64,000 bases of DNA from positions 1,116,001 to 1,180,000 of the forward strand of contig NZ_CP009962.1 of the NCBI RefSeq assembly GCF_000786695.1. Direction: 5' to 3'. Every line of letters begins with the position of its first letter. Position 1 is the first letter of the stretch. The DNA is from Collimonas arenae (GTDB taxonomy: Bacteria; Pseudomonadota; Gammaproteobacteria; Burkholderiales; Burkholderiaceae_D). The position numbers and the translations under genes are program-made. Below, in pieces: positions 50,701-58,973 of the stretch. The notes below the pieces were generated by a model that was given only the letters and a program-made list of their open reading frames with translations, had not been told where the DNA came from and ran no database searches.

Positions 50701-53700
50701 TGGCGAGAAGATCAAGACAGAAAAGGGTTTCAAGCTGAACACCGACATGGCCAAGGAGCTAGCTCCGGATGCCAACTTGCGCGGCTTGACATCAAAGGAT
50801 GGCATGCCACCCGATATGGTGGCTGACATGTTCGGCTTCCGCAATGGCGCCGAACTGGTGCGCAACCTGGCTGAAGGCGCGGACATGAAAGAACTGGTAG
50901 CGCGCCTGACCGATCAGCGCATGCTGGAGCAGCACGGCGAACTGGTCGACCCACAGAGCGTCGAGATGGCCGCCAATGAGGCAGTGCATAACGAAGCACG
51001 GGCCAAGTTCATCGCCACCGGTCTGAAGCTGCTCACTAAGTCGCCGGTGCCATCGCGCGAGATCACACGCGCCGCGACCGAAGTCGCCAACAATTCCATT
51101 GCCGCCAAGAAGGTTGGAGACCTCAACCCGAGAATGTATGAGGTGGCTGAGGCCAAGGCAAATAAGGAAGCAATCAGCCAGGCTGCGAAAGACCCGGCCG
51201 CCGCAGTGAAGGCGCAGCGGGATGCGCTACTGAACAACCGCTTGGCCAAGGCCGCAACTGATGCCGTGGCCGAGATCAAGAAAATTGTCGCATCGCAAAA
51301 GAAATTCGACAAAGACTCGATCCGTAATAACTTCGACCCCGACATCCTCAACCAGATCGACGCGTTGCGTGAGCGCTTCGACTTCCGGCAGAACCCGCCA
51401 GAAGGGCCAACCAAGGCCGAAACCAGCCTGGAAACCTGGATCCAGTCCCAGCAGGCGCTCGGCTATTCGCCGCTGGTCAATGCCGACATGTTGGACCAGT
51501 CCCTGCGCATGCACTACAAAGACATGACGGTCGAGCAGATCCGTGGATTCAACGACACCATCCGCAGTCTGGAGACGGTAGCACGGGAGCGCAAGCAGAT
51601 CACCATCGACGGCAAACATGTAGCGCTCGATGCCGTTGTCTCTGATCTGGTCGACAAGATGCAGCAGCGGGGCGACAAGTTCACGTTGAAGGACATCGTA
51701 GAGCCGCCGCGCGCCGGCGTCGATAGTCTCTACCAGGTAGGCTTGTCAAAGGCAGCTGCGTTCATCCGCGGCGCCGCCGTGGAACTGAAACCGCAACAGT
51801 TCAAGGCAAACCAGTTCGACATGCATGAGATCCTGGGGCCGTTCAGCAAGTCGATTTTCGAGCGGGTATTCGATGCCAACTACCGCAAGGTCGACATGCT
51901 CAAGGGCCTGTCGGATCAGTTCCGTGCAGCTGTCAAGGGTGAGCTAGGCAACGATTGGCAGGACTCGCTGCACGACCTGGTGCCGAACAGCACGCTGCTG
52001 GATGCCGACCTTACCAAGTCTGCCGGGACGCCGGTCTACCGCCGGCTGACGCGTGGCGATATGCTGGGCATTGCGCGTCACGTCGGCAACGAGTCCAACT
52101 TCGATAAGCTGACCAAGGGCATGGAGTGGGATCCGAAGGACGTCTGGTCTTTCTTGCACGACAATATGATCGATAAGGACTGGCGCGCCACGCAGATCAC
52201 CTGGGATGCTTTCGAGAAGCACTGGCCCGACATGGTTGAAATGAACAAGCGATTGGGCAATACGTCGCCGGACCAGATCGAGTCCCGTCCATTCCAGACC
52301 AATTTCGGTGATATGCGTGGCGGCTACGCGCCGATCGACTACGACCCGGTGCGCTCCCGCCTAGCGGTCAAGAAGTCCGACTCGTCAGCGATCGATCCCA
52401 GCGAGGGACTGTTCAAGGGCAATTACTTCCGGGCCGACACGACGACCAACGGTTCGCTCAATAGTAGGACCGCCAGCTATTACGATCGGTTGAACCTCGA
52501 CTACCACTCTATCGAGCGCAGGCTGCATGATACCGTGCACGATCTGGCCTACCGCGAGGCGCTGCTGGATACCCACAAGATCCTGGCGAACAAGGATTTC
52601 AGGCGCCAGTTCCAGCTTTCCTTCGGCCCGGAGCAATACAAGTCGATGCAAGAATGGATCGGCAATATCGCCAACTCGCAGAACAGCGACGGCCAAATGA
52701 GCAAACTACAATCGATCATGGCATCCAGTCGGCGCGCCATCGTCGCCAACGGCATCGCGCTGCGCGTCAGTACCGTCCTGAAGCATGGCGGCAGCGCCGG
52801 ATTCAAGACGGCCGGCTATTTCTCCGGCGGCGGGGAGAAGTACTTGGCCGGCCGCATGGCAGCCATGGCGACGAATCACGCCGGAGAAGTGGCCAGCGCC
52901 GTGCTGAAATTCCCAGAGATTCGCGCGCGGCTGATGCAGCAGGACCGGGATTACCGGCAGACGGCCTCATCTCTGTTTGAACCGGAAAGCATGCACTCCA
53001 AAGCCGAGCGATTCGGGCACTCAGCTGTGGCCTGGGCTGACCAGCTTACAGCGGTGCCGACGGCGTGGGCAGCATACGACCGGGCGATCACTGAGGGCAT
53101 ACCTGTCAACCGCGGTGGCACCGGCAAGCCGATGTCTGACGAGGACGCCGTGAAGTATGCCAGCCAGATCGTGCGTGAGGCCCATGGCAGCAATATCGAA
53201 TCGTCCCGCTCCCTGCTGATGCAAAACAAGAATGAAGCCGTCAAGGCCATGACAACGCTGTACGGTTTCATGAACAACACGCTGGGCCAAAATATGGACA
53301 TGGCCGACAAGTTCAAGACAGCCGGCTTCAGCAAGCCCGAAGTGCTGAGCCGCTACCTGATGGCCATGATTGTTCCGGCGCTCTGGGCTGGTGTGTTGGC
53401 CAGGCCGAACAAGGAGGAGGGCTGGGCGCATTGGGCGGCCGGCGCGATCACCGGAGAATATGCCGGCATGGTGCCTATGGTGCGCAATGCCTGGTCAGCT
53501 GTGGAGGGCTACAACAGCGCCGGCGAGCCTGCCTATATGTCGGTACTGGGCACGATTGCCAAGCCGATCATGGATATTAAAAAGGCGCTAACCGGCGGCG
53601 AGGTCAAAGCTCCGATCAAGGACGCAGGAAATGCCATCGGTCTGATTGCGCCCGGTGGCGGCCAGCTCGGAACCACGGCTCAATATTTAAGCGACATTTT

Positions 53701-53776
53701 TAGTGGTAAAGAACAACCAGAGAATGCCGAGGATTGGGCACGCGGCGTACTTCTTGGGCAACATAAACAGCGGTAA
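47768..53776 (+). CDS. Giant polyvalent ejected protein with GNAT and zincin-like motifs, 2002 aa
   Basis: The largest gene of the prophage. Residues 1-130 are Ala/Gln-rich. About 135-370 contain hydrophobic Gly/Ala segments that could cross membranes. About 620-725 are a GNAT acetyltransferase-like domain (IVPEGERGEGKGTAAMQALV, LTDFYKRFGFVENKG) with lower GC than the surroundings, so it looks inserted. H755-E756-S-S-H759 in FLHESSHFYL is a zincin metallopeptidase motif. The remainder is long helical sequence, ending in membrane-like VLSRYLMAMIVPALWAGVLA. It resembles the polyvalent proteins of phages, which carry several effector domains into the cell with the DNA. Confidence 0.75.
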   Translation: MADTDFESFLQQSQAPAQPGAAPAAPAIAAPAPATAAKADPFESFLASQKQQTDAQTLQQAQAVAVTNSTASSDTAARAAKIAPQVNAPQAAIETDLPRYEAQAKAQDNAAVMAQSPQMAKWAVANPDAARVAQDDLGKMSTMETLLGAASDSGANFVKQLGNSFNSAAMGINRLVGYTITASDMAQGTNTAAWWNQHMIAPLEQAQPAFAEAPGLPFGAKAAGVLGNLTGMLSQITLTGGGGAVAGPAAEAASVAGRVGQAVGHGAKAMAFPALTAAVNTGHDVYAQTGDIGKAIEASQMQYATSTLGGIVPLGMAGNLAARVASGFISGAATGEVSRQAMNLVLPQKQEFDPEQMLLSGLSGAVLGGAMGPRAGDTGMHEAVRQVYQDAVQAETAEQGGQKMEQLGQLAGGMKLREADPAAFKQFVQQISENSSLQDVYVDGRTFADALQQSKVDVNEMPGMADQLEEAARTGGDVQIPVSDYLTHIAGTDLEPQLLPNLKAEAGGVTYAEGQQYYADTANGMQDKANEIVAQKQTSLDTQTDVNSIGDKLFEQMKATGRFPDDVSRASVVPVQEFYRTMADRMGVKPSELYEQYPLTIKGEDIGGQSLRQSEPPASLDDLTKQFSDAGLNASISEKNGIITLSKIIVPEGERGEGKGTAAMQALVDYADRTGQHVTLSPSADFGGNKKQLTDFYKRFGFVENKGKNRAFSTSESMYREAPGKVLHQASRGAFDPDTNTVALLKDADLSTFLHESSHFYLSTLGDLAGREGAPQELKDDMHTALTWMGGKDLTDWQGRTLEQQRDMHEKFAKGFETYLMEGKAPTTALQSLFSRFRSWMLNVYQSVRNLGTDLSPEVRGVFDRLLASRDAIQQSERARGYFPLDLSQSGATDKQMADYANLGDQATQSAINEMQARSLKDMQWASNAKNKALKALQRQHNDARREIQEQVMKELQAEPINRAREFLKTGETVDPQTGEKIKTEKGFKLNTDMAKELAPDANLRGLTSKDGMPPDMVADMFGFRNGAELVRNLAEGADMKELVARLTDQRMLEQHGELVDPQSVEMAANEAVHNEARAKFIATGLKLLTKSPVPSREITRAATEVANNSIAAKKVGDLNPRMYEVAEAKANKEAISQAAKDPAAAVKAQRDALLNNRLAKAATDAVAEIKKIVASQKKFDKDSIRNNFDPDILNQIDALRERFDFRQNPPEGPTKAETSLETWIQSQQALGYSPLVNADMLDQSLRMHYKDMTVEQIRGFNDTIRSLETVARERKQITIDGKHVALDAVVSDLVDKMQQRGDKFTLKDIVEPPRAGVDSLYQVGLSKAAAFIRGAAVELKPQQFKANQFDMHEILGPFSKSIFERVFDANYRKVDMLKGLSDQFRAAVKGELGNDWQDSLHDLVPNSTLLDADLTKSAGTPVYRRLTRGDMLGIARHVGNESNFDKLTKGMEWDPKDVWSFLHDNMIDKDWRATQITWDAFEKHWPDMVEMNKRLGNTSPDQIESRPFQTNFGDMRGGYAPIDYDPVRSRLAVKKSDSSAIDPSEGLFKGNYFRADTTTNGSLNSRTASYYDRLNLDYHSIERRLHDTVHDLAYREALLDTHKILANKDFRRQFQLSFGPEQYKSMQEWIGNIANSQNSDGQMSKLQSIMASSRRAIVANGIALRVSTVLKHGGSAGFKTAGYFSGGGEKYLAGRMAAMATNHAGEVASAVLKFPEIRARLMQQDRDYRQTASSLFEPESMHSKAERFGHSAVAWADQLTAVPTAWAAYDRAITEGIPVNRGGTGKPMSDEDAVKYASQIVREAHGSNIESSRSLLMQNKNEAVKAMTTLYGFMNNTLGQNMDMADKFKTAGFSKPEVLSRYLMAMIVPALWAGVLARPNKEEGWAHWAAGAITGEYAGMVPMVRNAWSAVEGYNSAGEPAYMSVLGTIAKPIMDIKKALTGGEVKAPIKDAGNAIGLIAPGGGQLGTTAQYLSDIFSGKEQPENAEDWARGVLLGQHKQR

Positions 53777-53838
53777 TTTTAAAACCAAATTCTTGCGTAA
53801 GTTCGGCTCACCTTAACCCAGCCATCCCGCGCAAATGC

Positions 53839-53860
53839 AAGGCCAAACTTAAAAGGCCTT
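53839..53860 (+). promoter_or_regulatory. Hairpin over the tailspike ribosome site
   Basis: AAGGCC (53839-53844) and GGCCTT (53855-53860) pair around 10 nt just before the ATG at 53863, taking in part of the AAAAGG ribosome site. It could lower tailspike translation until melted. No promoter was recognised in the 86-bp gap. Confidence 0.3.
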
Positions 53861-53862
53861 CC

Positions 53863-56022
53863 ATGACAGTCTCTACCACAACGAACAGCGTTACCGCTCA
53901 GGGTAACGGGCTGACGAATACATTCAGTTTTAATTTTCCGGTTCCACTGGTTTCCGATCTGGTGGTGACCTACGTCGATTCTGTGGGAAATGCAACTGTC
54001 CTCACCACTGCGCAATATAGTGTGACAGGCATCGGCCAGTCGACTGGAGGCGCGGTTACCTATCCGCTTTCTGGTAGCCCTATTGCTACTGGGACTTCTC
54101 TGATTATTAAGCGCCAGGTTCCATTGCAGCAGCTTACTAGCCTGGTCAACCAGTCCGGCTACTACCCCGATGTGGTGGAGGGGGCGCTGGATAATCTTGA
54201 AATGCAGATTCAGCAGATTGCTGGCAGCACCACGCTGAGCAGGGCGCTGACCTTCCCAATTCAAGACATCAACCCGACAACGGTATTGCCGCAGGCATCA
54301 CTGCGCGCAAACAACCTGCTGAGCTTTGACGGCAATGGAAATCCCATCGCTATCGCGCCGGCGTCTCAAAGTGCCACGGCACTGCAAACTCTGCTTGCAA
54401 CGTCGGCAGGGTCCAGCCTTATCGGATTTCTTCAGAGTGGAACAGGAGCAGTTTCACGCACAGCGCAAAGCAAGATGCGTGAGAGTATCAGCGCGATGGA
54501 TTTTGGCGTTGTCGGGAATGGGATTGCTGATGACACTGTAGCTCTTGGCCAGGCAAGAGATGCTGCTAACGCAGCGAATAAACGGCTCTACCTACCGGCT
54601 GGCACGTATCTTATTTCCTCCGATTTCATCCCACCCAATGCCGGTATGTATGGCGATAGTCAGCAGTCAACCTACATTCTTTGCAACGGATGTTCGGCAG
54701 TAAAGATCCCGATCACAATGCCGCTCGGGCGCGCTGCCTGCGTGATTGAAAAGCTCAGCTTGATCGCCGTGGGGACTACTTGCACCGGTATCACGGCGAT
54801 TAATATTCCTGGCGTTGCATCTGGTGCGCACAGCGCATTCATCAGCGGCCTGATTATCCGCGACATCTACATGGGCGCCAACGGAAATGTGTTCGGAACT
54901 GGTATCTATGCGAAGGACATCTTTTTGTTGATGGTCGAGGATGTGGTGATGACGAACGTTGTCAATCCTTGCATTGTCGCAGGTAAGGTTGTGCAGTCGA
55001 TGTGGCGCAATGTGGTTGCATACAACACTGGGACTGGAATAGGATTTCAGACAGTCATTGCTACGTATTCGGATATTTCAGGCAATCAAGGTCCTGAGCA
55101 TCTGACAACTATAGATTGCTGCTGGATCTCGTTCGCGCGTGGCATTAACCATACCGCCGGCAGCTTGATGATTGCCTTCATCGATACTGACATCCAGTCC
55201 GTGAACTACGGCGCTATCCTGCAGGCACCATGCTACATGCACGGCGGCCTGGTCGGCGCCGATCCACTTTCGTCAGCCTGGAGCGGTATCTATATCCCGA
55301 CTTACTCTTCAGATCCGTCGGGTGGTATCGTTTTGCGCGACATTGAAATCAATCCGCTCAGTTTGGTCGGCAACCCAACATCTACATTCTTAATGAATCT
55401 GGGGGATAACGTTACGGCACTCCCTGGCATTGTTATCAGTGGGTGCCGTTTCCGCTTTGGTGCATCAGGCGGTTATGGGAACGCGATCTTTGGCCGGAAA
55501 TTAGCCAGCGTAGTCATCGAGGATTGTCTTTTCGATGCGAATGTTTTGGGTGACGTATTGAATCTGACAGGCGTGACGCATGCTGTGATCCAAAGAAATA
55601 TTGGCACGGCCACCAGCTCGATGACATTCTCAGACGATGGAACAACTTCGGCGTATGGGTCGATCAGCGATAACATCTTCGGCCAGGGCTTCACGACGCT
55701 CACATTAAATTCCCCGCGCCGTTGGAATATTGCGCGTACCGGTGGCAATACAGATTCCCCATCCGGCCCTACCTTTACTGGGCCATGGACAGTTGGTTCC
55801 GTCTTGAATAATGCGTTCGCTTCGGGGATTTTTACAGTCGCTGGCGCAATCGTAGGTGACAAGGTATCCGTCGGGCTGACGACTCAGCAGGGAACCGCAT
55901 ACGCCATCATCAGCGGCTATGTAAGTGCGACCAACGCAGTAACGGTGATGGTCTACAACATTTCGGGGGCTACGCTCACTTTCCCGGCCGGTACGGTAAA
56001 TATTTCTGTCTTTAAATCGTAG
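53863..56022 (+). CDS. Tailspike with T7-fibre-like N-terminus and pectate-lyase beta-helix, 719 aa
   Basis: Residues 1-115 (GLTNTFSFNFPVPLVSDLVV, LIIKRQVPLQQLTSLVNQSG, LDNLEMQIQQIAG) match the head-binding part of T7-type tail fibres. Residues about 210-600 begin SAMDFGVVGNGIADDTVALG, then LYLPAGTYLIS, the entry of a pectate-lyase-fold right-handed beta-helix; such spikes bind and usually cut capsule or O-antigen. Repeated beta-helix rungs follow. The last 80 residues form a separate beta domain (trimer end). Host range is decided here, and the Wzy-type polymerase nearby may alter the same polysaccharide. Confidence 0.87.
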   Translation: MTVSTTTNSVTAQGNGLTNTFSFNFPVPLVSDLVVTYVDSVGNATVLTTAQYSVTGIGQSTGGAVTYPLSGSPIATGTSLIIKRQVPLQQLTSLVNQSGYYPDVVEGALDNLEMQIQQIAGSTTLSRALTFPIQDINPTTVLPQASLRANNLLSFDGNGNPIAIAPASQSATALQTLLATSAGSSLIGFLQSGTGAVSRTAQSKMRESISAMDFGVVGNGIADDTVALGQARDAANAANKRLYLPAGTYLISSDFIPPNAGMYGDSQQSTYILCNGCSAVKIPITMPLGRAACVIEKLSLIAVGTTCTGITAINIPGVASGAHSAFISGLIIRDIYMGANGNVFGTGIYAKDIFLLMVEDVVMTNVVNPCIVAGKVVQSMWRNVVAYNTGTGIGFQTVIATYSDISGNQGPEHLTTIDCCWISFARGINHTAGSLMIAFIDTDIQSVNYGAILQAPCYMHGGLVGADPLSSAWSGIYIPTYSSDPSGGIVLRDIEINPLSLVGNPTSTFLMNLGDNVTALPGIVISGCRFRFGASGGYGNAIFGRKLASVVIEDCLFDANVLGDVLNLTGVTHAVIQRNIGTATSSMTFSDDGTTSAYGSISDNIFGQGFTTLTLNSPRRWNIARTGGNTDSPSGPTFTGPWTVGSVLNNAFASGIFTVAGAIVGDKVSVGLTTQQGTAYAIISGYVSATNAVTVMVYNISGATLTFPAGTVNISVFKS

Positions 56023-56030
56023 GTGCCATG

Positions 56031-56255
56031 ATGAAAAAATACTTTTGGAATCTGCTTATTGCCATCGATCAAATGGCGAACACGATCTTGATGGGAGATC
56101 CGCAGGAAACTATTTCAAGCAGAGCAGATAAGGCCATGCGAGAAGGAAAACAATGGGGATGCATCCTCTGTAAATTTCTTTCCATGATTCAGAAGAATCA
56201 CTGTCAGAAGTCTATCGAGCCGAATGCTGGCTCTAATGCAGTCATTCCGGATTGA
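56031..56255 (+). CDS. Conserved small phage protein before lysis cassette, 74 aa
   Basis: The sequence KKYFWNLLIAIDQMANTILM, GDPQETISSRADKAMREGKQ and NHCQKSIEP matches a small family found in phages and prophages next to lysis genes, with a paired Cys-rich middle (GCILC). Function unknown. The second ATG (56031) is taken; the first is directly before it. Confidence 0.65.
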   Translation: MKKYFWNLLIAIDQMANTILMGDPQETISSRADKAMREGKQWGCILCKFLSMIQKNHCQKSIEPNAGSNAVIPD

Positions 56256-56261
56256 GAAACC

Positions 56262-56456
56262 ATGGAACATTTAAAACACACTTTGGATGCTTTTCTCGGA
56301 TTTGCCACACTGGCTAATTTCGTTAAATTGATCCTCGTCGGATTCTCCGTCCTACCAACCGTGATGACCGTGATATCGACGGGATTAGCGATCATCTGGT
56401 ATGTGATGCAGATCCGCAAACATTTGCGCAATAAAAAGGAGATGAGCGATGATTAA
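56262..56456 (+). CDS. Holin-like membrane protein, 64 aa
   Basis: Two hydrophobic segments (about 10-28 and 32-52) are followed by a basic tail (IRKHLRNKKEMSDD). Size, membrane character and its 8-bp overlap with the endolysin gene fit a class II holin that opens the inner membrane for lysis. Confidence 0.7.
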   Translation: MEHLKHTLDAFLGFATLANFVKLILVGFSVLPTVMTVISTGLAIIWYVMQIRKHLRNKKEMSDD

Positions 56457-56928
56457 CTTCGACGATGCGTTTGCAGCTCTGATCGGGATCGAGGGCGGCT
56501 ATAGTAATAATTCAGCGGATCCTGGCGGCGAAACTATGTACGGCATCACCAAGCGCGTAGCCATGCAGAACGGCTACACCGGAGACATGCGCTTGCTGCA
56601 GCTGGAACAGGCCAAGAGTATCGCCAAAAAATGCTACTGGGATCTCTACCAGTGCGATCAGTTTGATATCCGCATTGGATATCAGATCTTTGATACGGCA
56701 TACAACGGTGGCCACCCGGCGCAGTGGCTTCAGGCTGCTGCTGGCGTTACGGTAGATGGAGCTATTGGTGCCCAAACTATCTCGGCGGTGCGCGGCTCGG
56801 ATCCGTTAAAGATCGTTATGCGGTTCTGTGCCAACCGTGCACGGTATTACAGCTCACTGAATAACATGACTTTCATCAATGGCTGGGTCAACCGCCTGGC
56901 GAAGAACCTTGATATAGGAGCAGCATAA
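56449..56928 (+). CDS. Endolysin, GH108 N-acetylmuramidase, 159 aa
   Basis: The enzyme degrades peptidoglycan at the end of the lytic cycle. The N-terminal IGIEGGYSNNSADPGGETMYG holds the catalytic Glu15 of glycoside hydrolase family 108, and residues 85-159 form the peptidoglycan-binding end (AAAGVTVDGAIGAQTISAVR). There is no signal peptide, so release depends on the holin. Length is typical. Confidence 0.92.
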   Translation: MINFDDAFAALIGIEGGYSNNSADPGGETMYGITKRVAMQNGYTGDMRLLQLEQAKSIAKKCYWDLYQCDQFDIRIGYQIFDTAYNGGHPAQWLQAAAGVTVDGAIGAQTISAVRGSDPLKIVMRFCANRARYYSSLNNMTFINGWVNRLAKNLDIGAA

Positions 56929-57548
56929 TGGACTGGTCTAGCGCACTTGGCGTCGTTGAAAAACTCGCCCCCATGATTGCCACCGGCGTCGGTGGTCCTC
57001 TTGCTGGCGGTGCCATGGCGGCGCTGGAATCTGTTTTCAATCTGACGCCGGCGGCTGATGTGACAGCAGACACCCGGCAAAGCCAGCTTGCCGCGGCAAT
57101 CTCTGGCGCCACACCCGATCAGTTGCTGGCGATGACGCAGGCAAACCAGAACTACCAGTTGCAGATGGCGACGGTCGGCTTCAAGGATAAGGAGGCGCTA
57201 GCAGCTCTTGCTCAGCAGCAGACGCTGGCTTATGTCAGCGACACCCAGGATGCGCGCAAGTACACCAGCAACAAGGTATTTTGGCTTGGCATCGCTGTGC
57301 TGACCACCTTTGCTGTTGTGATGGTAATGGCACTCGTCGGCTGCTATGAGGTGTTGACCGGTGGTATCACGATCAAGGATGTCGCTGTGGTGGCAGCGGT
57401 GGCCGGTCTGATCGGTTCCGTGGTTGGATATGTTGCCGCGAATGCCCAGCAGGTGATTGGTTATTTTTTCGGCTCCAGCGCCGGCAGTGAATCAAAGACG
57501 ACTGCCATGGCAGACAGCCTGAAGAATGCCATCAGCGCACAAAAGTAG
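56928..57548 (+). CDS. Membrane protein of lysis cassette, 206 aa
   Basis: Residues 1-110 are helical and Ala-rich with a Gly-rich patch (MIATGVGGPLAGGAMAALES). Two hydrophobic segments lie at about 120-142 and 147-170 (VFWLGIAVLTTFAVVMVMAL, DVAVVAAVAGLIGSVVGYVA). It starts at the last base of the endolysin stop. It may be a second holin/antiholin or take the place of a spanin; no Rz/Rz1 pair was found. Confidence 0.65.
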   Translation: MDWSSALGVVEKLAPMIATGVGGPLAGGAMAALESVFNLTPAADVTADTRQSQLAAAISGATPDQLLAMTQANQNYQLQMATVGFKDKEALAALAQQQTLAYVSDTQDARKYTSNKVFWLGIAVLTTFAVVMVMALVGCYEVLTGGITIKDVAVVAAVAGLIGSVVGYVAANAQQVIGYFFGSSAGSESKTTAMADSLKNAISAQK

Positions 57549-57566
57549 ATAGCCGATGGTAGCAAG

Positions 57567-58733
57567 CTACGGTAATTCCTGCTCCATAGAATAATTGTAC
57601 CGCTCTGTTCGTTCCCTGCCATCTCCAATATCTGTCGAGTAGATGGATTCAATGACCGACTGGTATGGTATATACGGCTCTGCCGCATCGTTGTTCAGCA
57701 TCTTCACAAGCGCGGCTATGCTGAGTGCAAATGTAGCAACGAGTTGGATTGCTCTGTGATTTATTTTTATTGTTCCCCAGGTCTTATATAGCAAGATAGC
57801 CTGCGCAATGATGACGAAGTATTGAACTCGATTCCATAGCAACGGGAATTGCCAGAAGAGAGCTTCAACGAAGATCATCAGCAACAATGAAAGCATCAGA
57901 GCCTTTTCAACCTTCGATTGAACATCGATCGTTTTTGCAAAATAGAGAAACGAAAACACGTTGAGAAGTAGGTAGGCGATGGCGCCGATGCTCTTAGGGA
58001 ATGTCCCGATATTCAAATAAAATTGCAGCTTGCTCACAATCAAACTAAGGCCGATTGCATTGGCCGCAGTTCCAATCATTCCAAACAAGCTGAAGTCAGC
58101 AAAATAAAGAACCAGCAATGCCGCCATAATCGGCATTCGGTATCGGATAATTTTTTTGTAAGTGAAAGTACAAAAAATCGGTATGAACATCAAGACAGAA
58201 TATTGAAATCCGACGCCGGCCAGCAACAATAGAACGGTCGATGGATACTTTGACTTGTCGAAGCGTATCAGCGAAAGCATCAAGAACGATAATGCAATCG
58301 ACTGCCGCATGATCCCCATTTGCCCTATCAGGTATGACCAGCAGAAATAGATTGAAAAAGCGAGGATGACGCTTGCGCGGCAATGTCGGATAAATTTGTA
58401 AAACACTATTCCATTGAAGAGCGCGACGACAAAATATAATTCCTGGATGGAGCCGCCGAACTCTTTGATTATCGAAAGCAAAAGAATAAATAACGGCTCC
58501 ATTTGATTGATGGAGGCCGGCAAATCCGTGATGGAAAAATCAAAGAGAGAGGGGGCATCATTGAGCGCGGATTCGTAGGCAATCCAGTCATAGCCGGTCT
58601 CAAGCCTAAAGCCGGCTAGCGCCACGAAAGCGGCAACTGCGATCAACGCCAGCATCTTGTTTTCTTTTGTTTTAGATACGCCGCTGAGCGCCATTGCCCA
58701 AAATATGAGCGCCATAAATATATAGAATGTCAA
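57567..58733 (-). CDS. EpsG/Wzy-type polysaccharide polymerase, 388 aa
   Basis: The protein has ten or more hydrophobic segments and the EpsG/Wzy family pattern: AFVALAGFRLETGYDWIAYE near residue 40, then FNGIVFYKFIRHC, GIMRQSIALSFLMLSLIRF and a large loop. Such enzymes polymerise O-antigen or capsule repeats in the inner membrane. It is opposite in direction to the late genes, AT-rich, and lies between lysis genes and integrase, the usual place of a conversion gene. A prophage-coded polymerase could change the linkage of the host O-antigen, as phage D3 does, and so block superinfection by phages with the same tailspike. Confidence 0.8.
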   Translation of the reverse strand: MTFYIFMALIFWAMALSGVSKTKENKMLALIAVAAFVALAGFRLETGYDWIAYESALNDAPSLFDFSITDLPASINQMEPLFILLLSIIKEFGGSIQELYFVVALFNGIVFYKFIRHCRASVILAFSIYFCWSYLIGQMGIMRQSIALSFLMLSLIRFDKSKYPSTVLLLLAGVGFQYSVLMFIPIFCTFTYKKIIRYRMPIMAALLVLYFADFSLFGMIGTAANAIGLSLIVSKLQFYLNIGTFPKSIGAIAYLLLNVFSFLYFAKTIDVQSKVEKALMLSLLLMIFVEALFWQFPLLWNRVQYFVIIAQAILLYKTWGTIKINHRAIQLVATFALSIAALVKMLNNDAAEPYIPYQSVIESIYSTDIGDGRERTERYNYSMEQELP

Positions 58734-58768
58734 ATCATCACCACTATTTAATTGCCTTAAAAGAAATA

Positions 58769-58951
58769 TTATAGCCGATGATTCGGCATGGACTGTTCCA
58801 AAGCCTCATGCGCGGCATTATATTCGATGCGCGCCGCAGCAATCTCAGCGTTCGGGCGTCCCTGCATCGACAGGATCTCATGTACCGCTTTCTTGTCGCG
58901 CAGCTCAGCAGCAAGTTGCGCTATGGTCTTTCTTTTTGCCGAGATCAACAT
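58769..58951 (-). CDS. Small protein downstream of integrase B, 60 aa
   Basis: The ATG at 58951 has GGGAGG at good spacing. The chain is helical and charged (LISAKRKTIAQLAAELRDKK, EYNAAHEALEQ), with no known family. It starts 22 bp after the integrase stop and is probably co-transcribed with it. Confidence 0.5.
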   Translation of the reverse strand: MLISAKRKTIAQLAAELRDKKAVHEILSMQGRPNAEIAAARIEYNAAHEALEQSMPNHRL

Positions 58952-58973
58952 AAGCCCTCCCTGGGCACCGATA

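Noticed and set aside
37170..56022. Diversity-generating retroelement as in phage BPP-1
   Set aside because: Although the head module is BPP-1-like, there is no reverse transcriptase, no template repeat and no Mtd-type variable protein; the receptor protein is a beta-helix tailspike.
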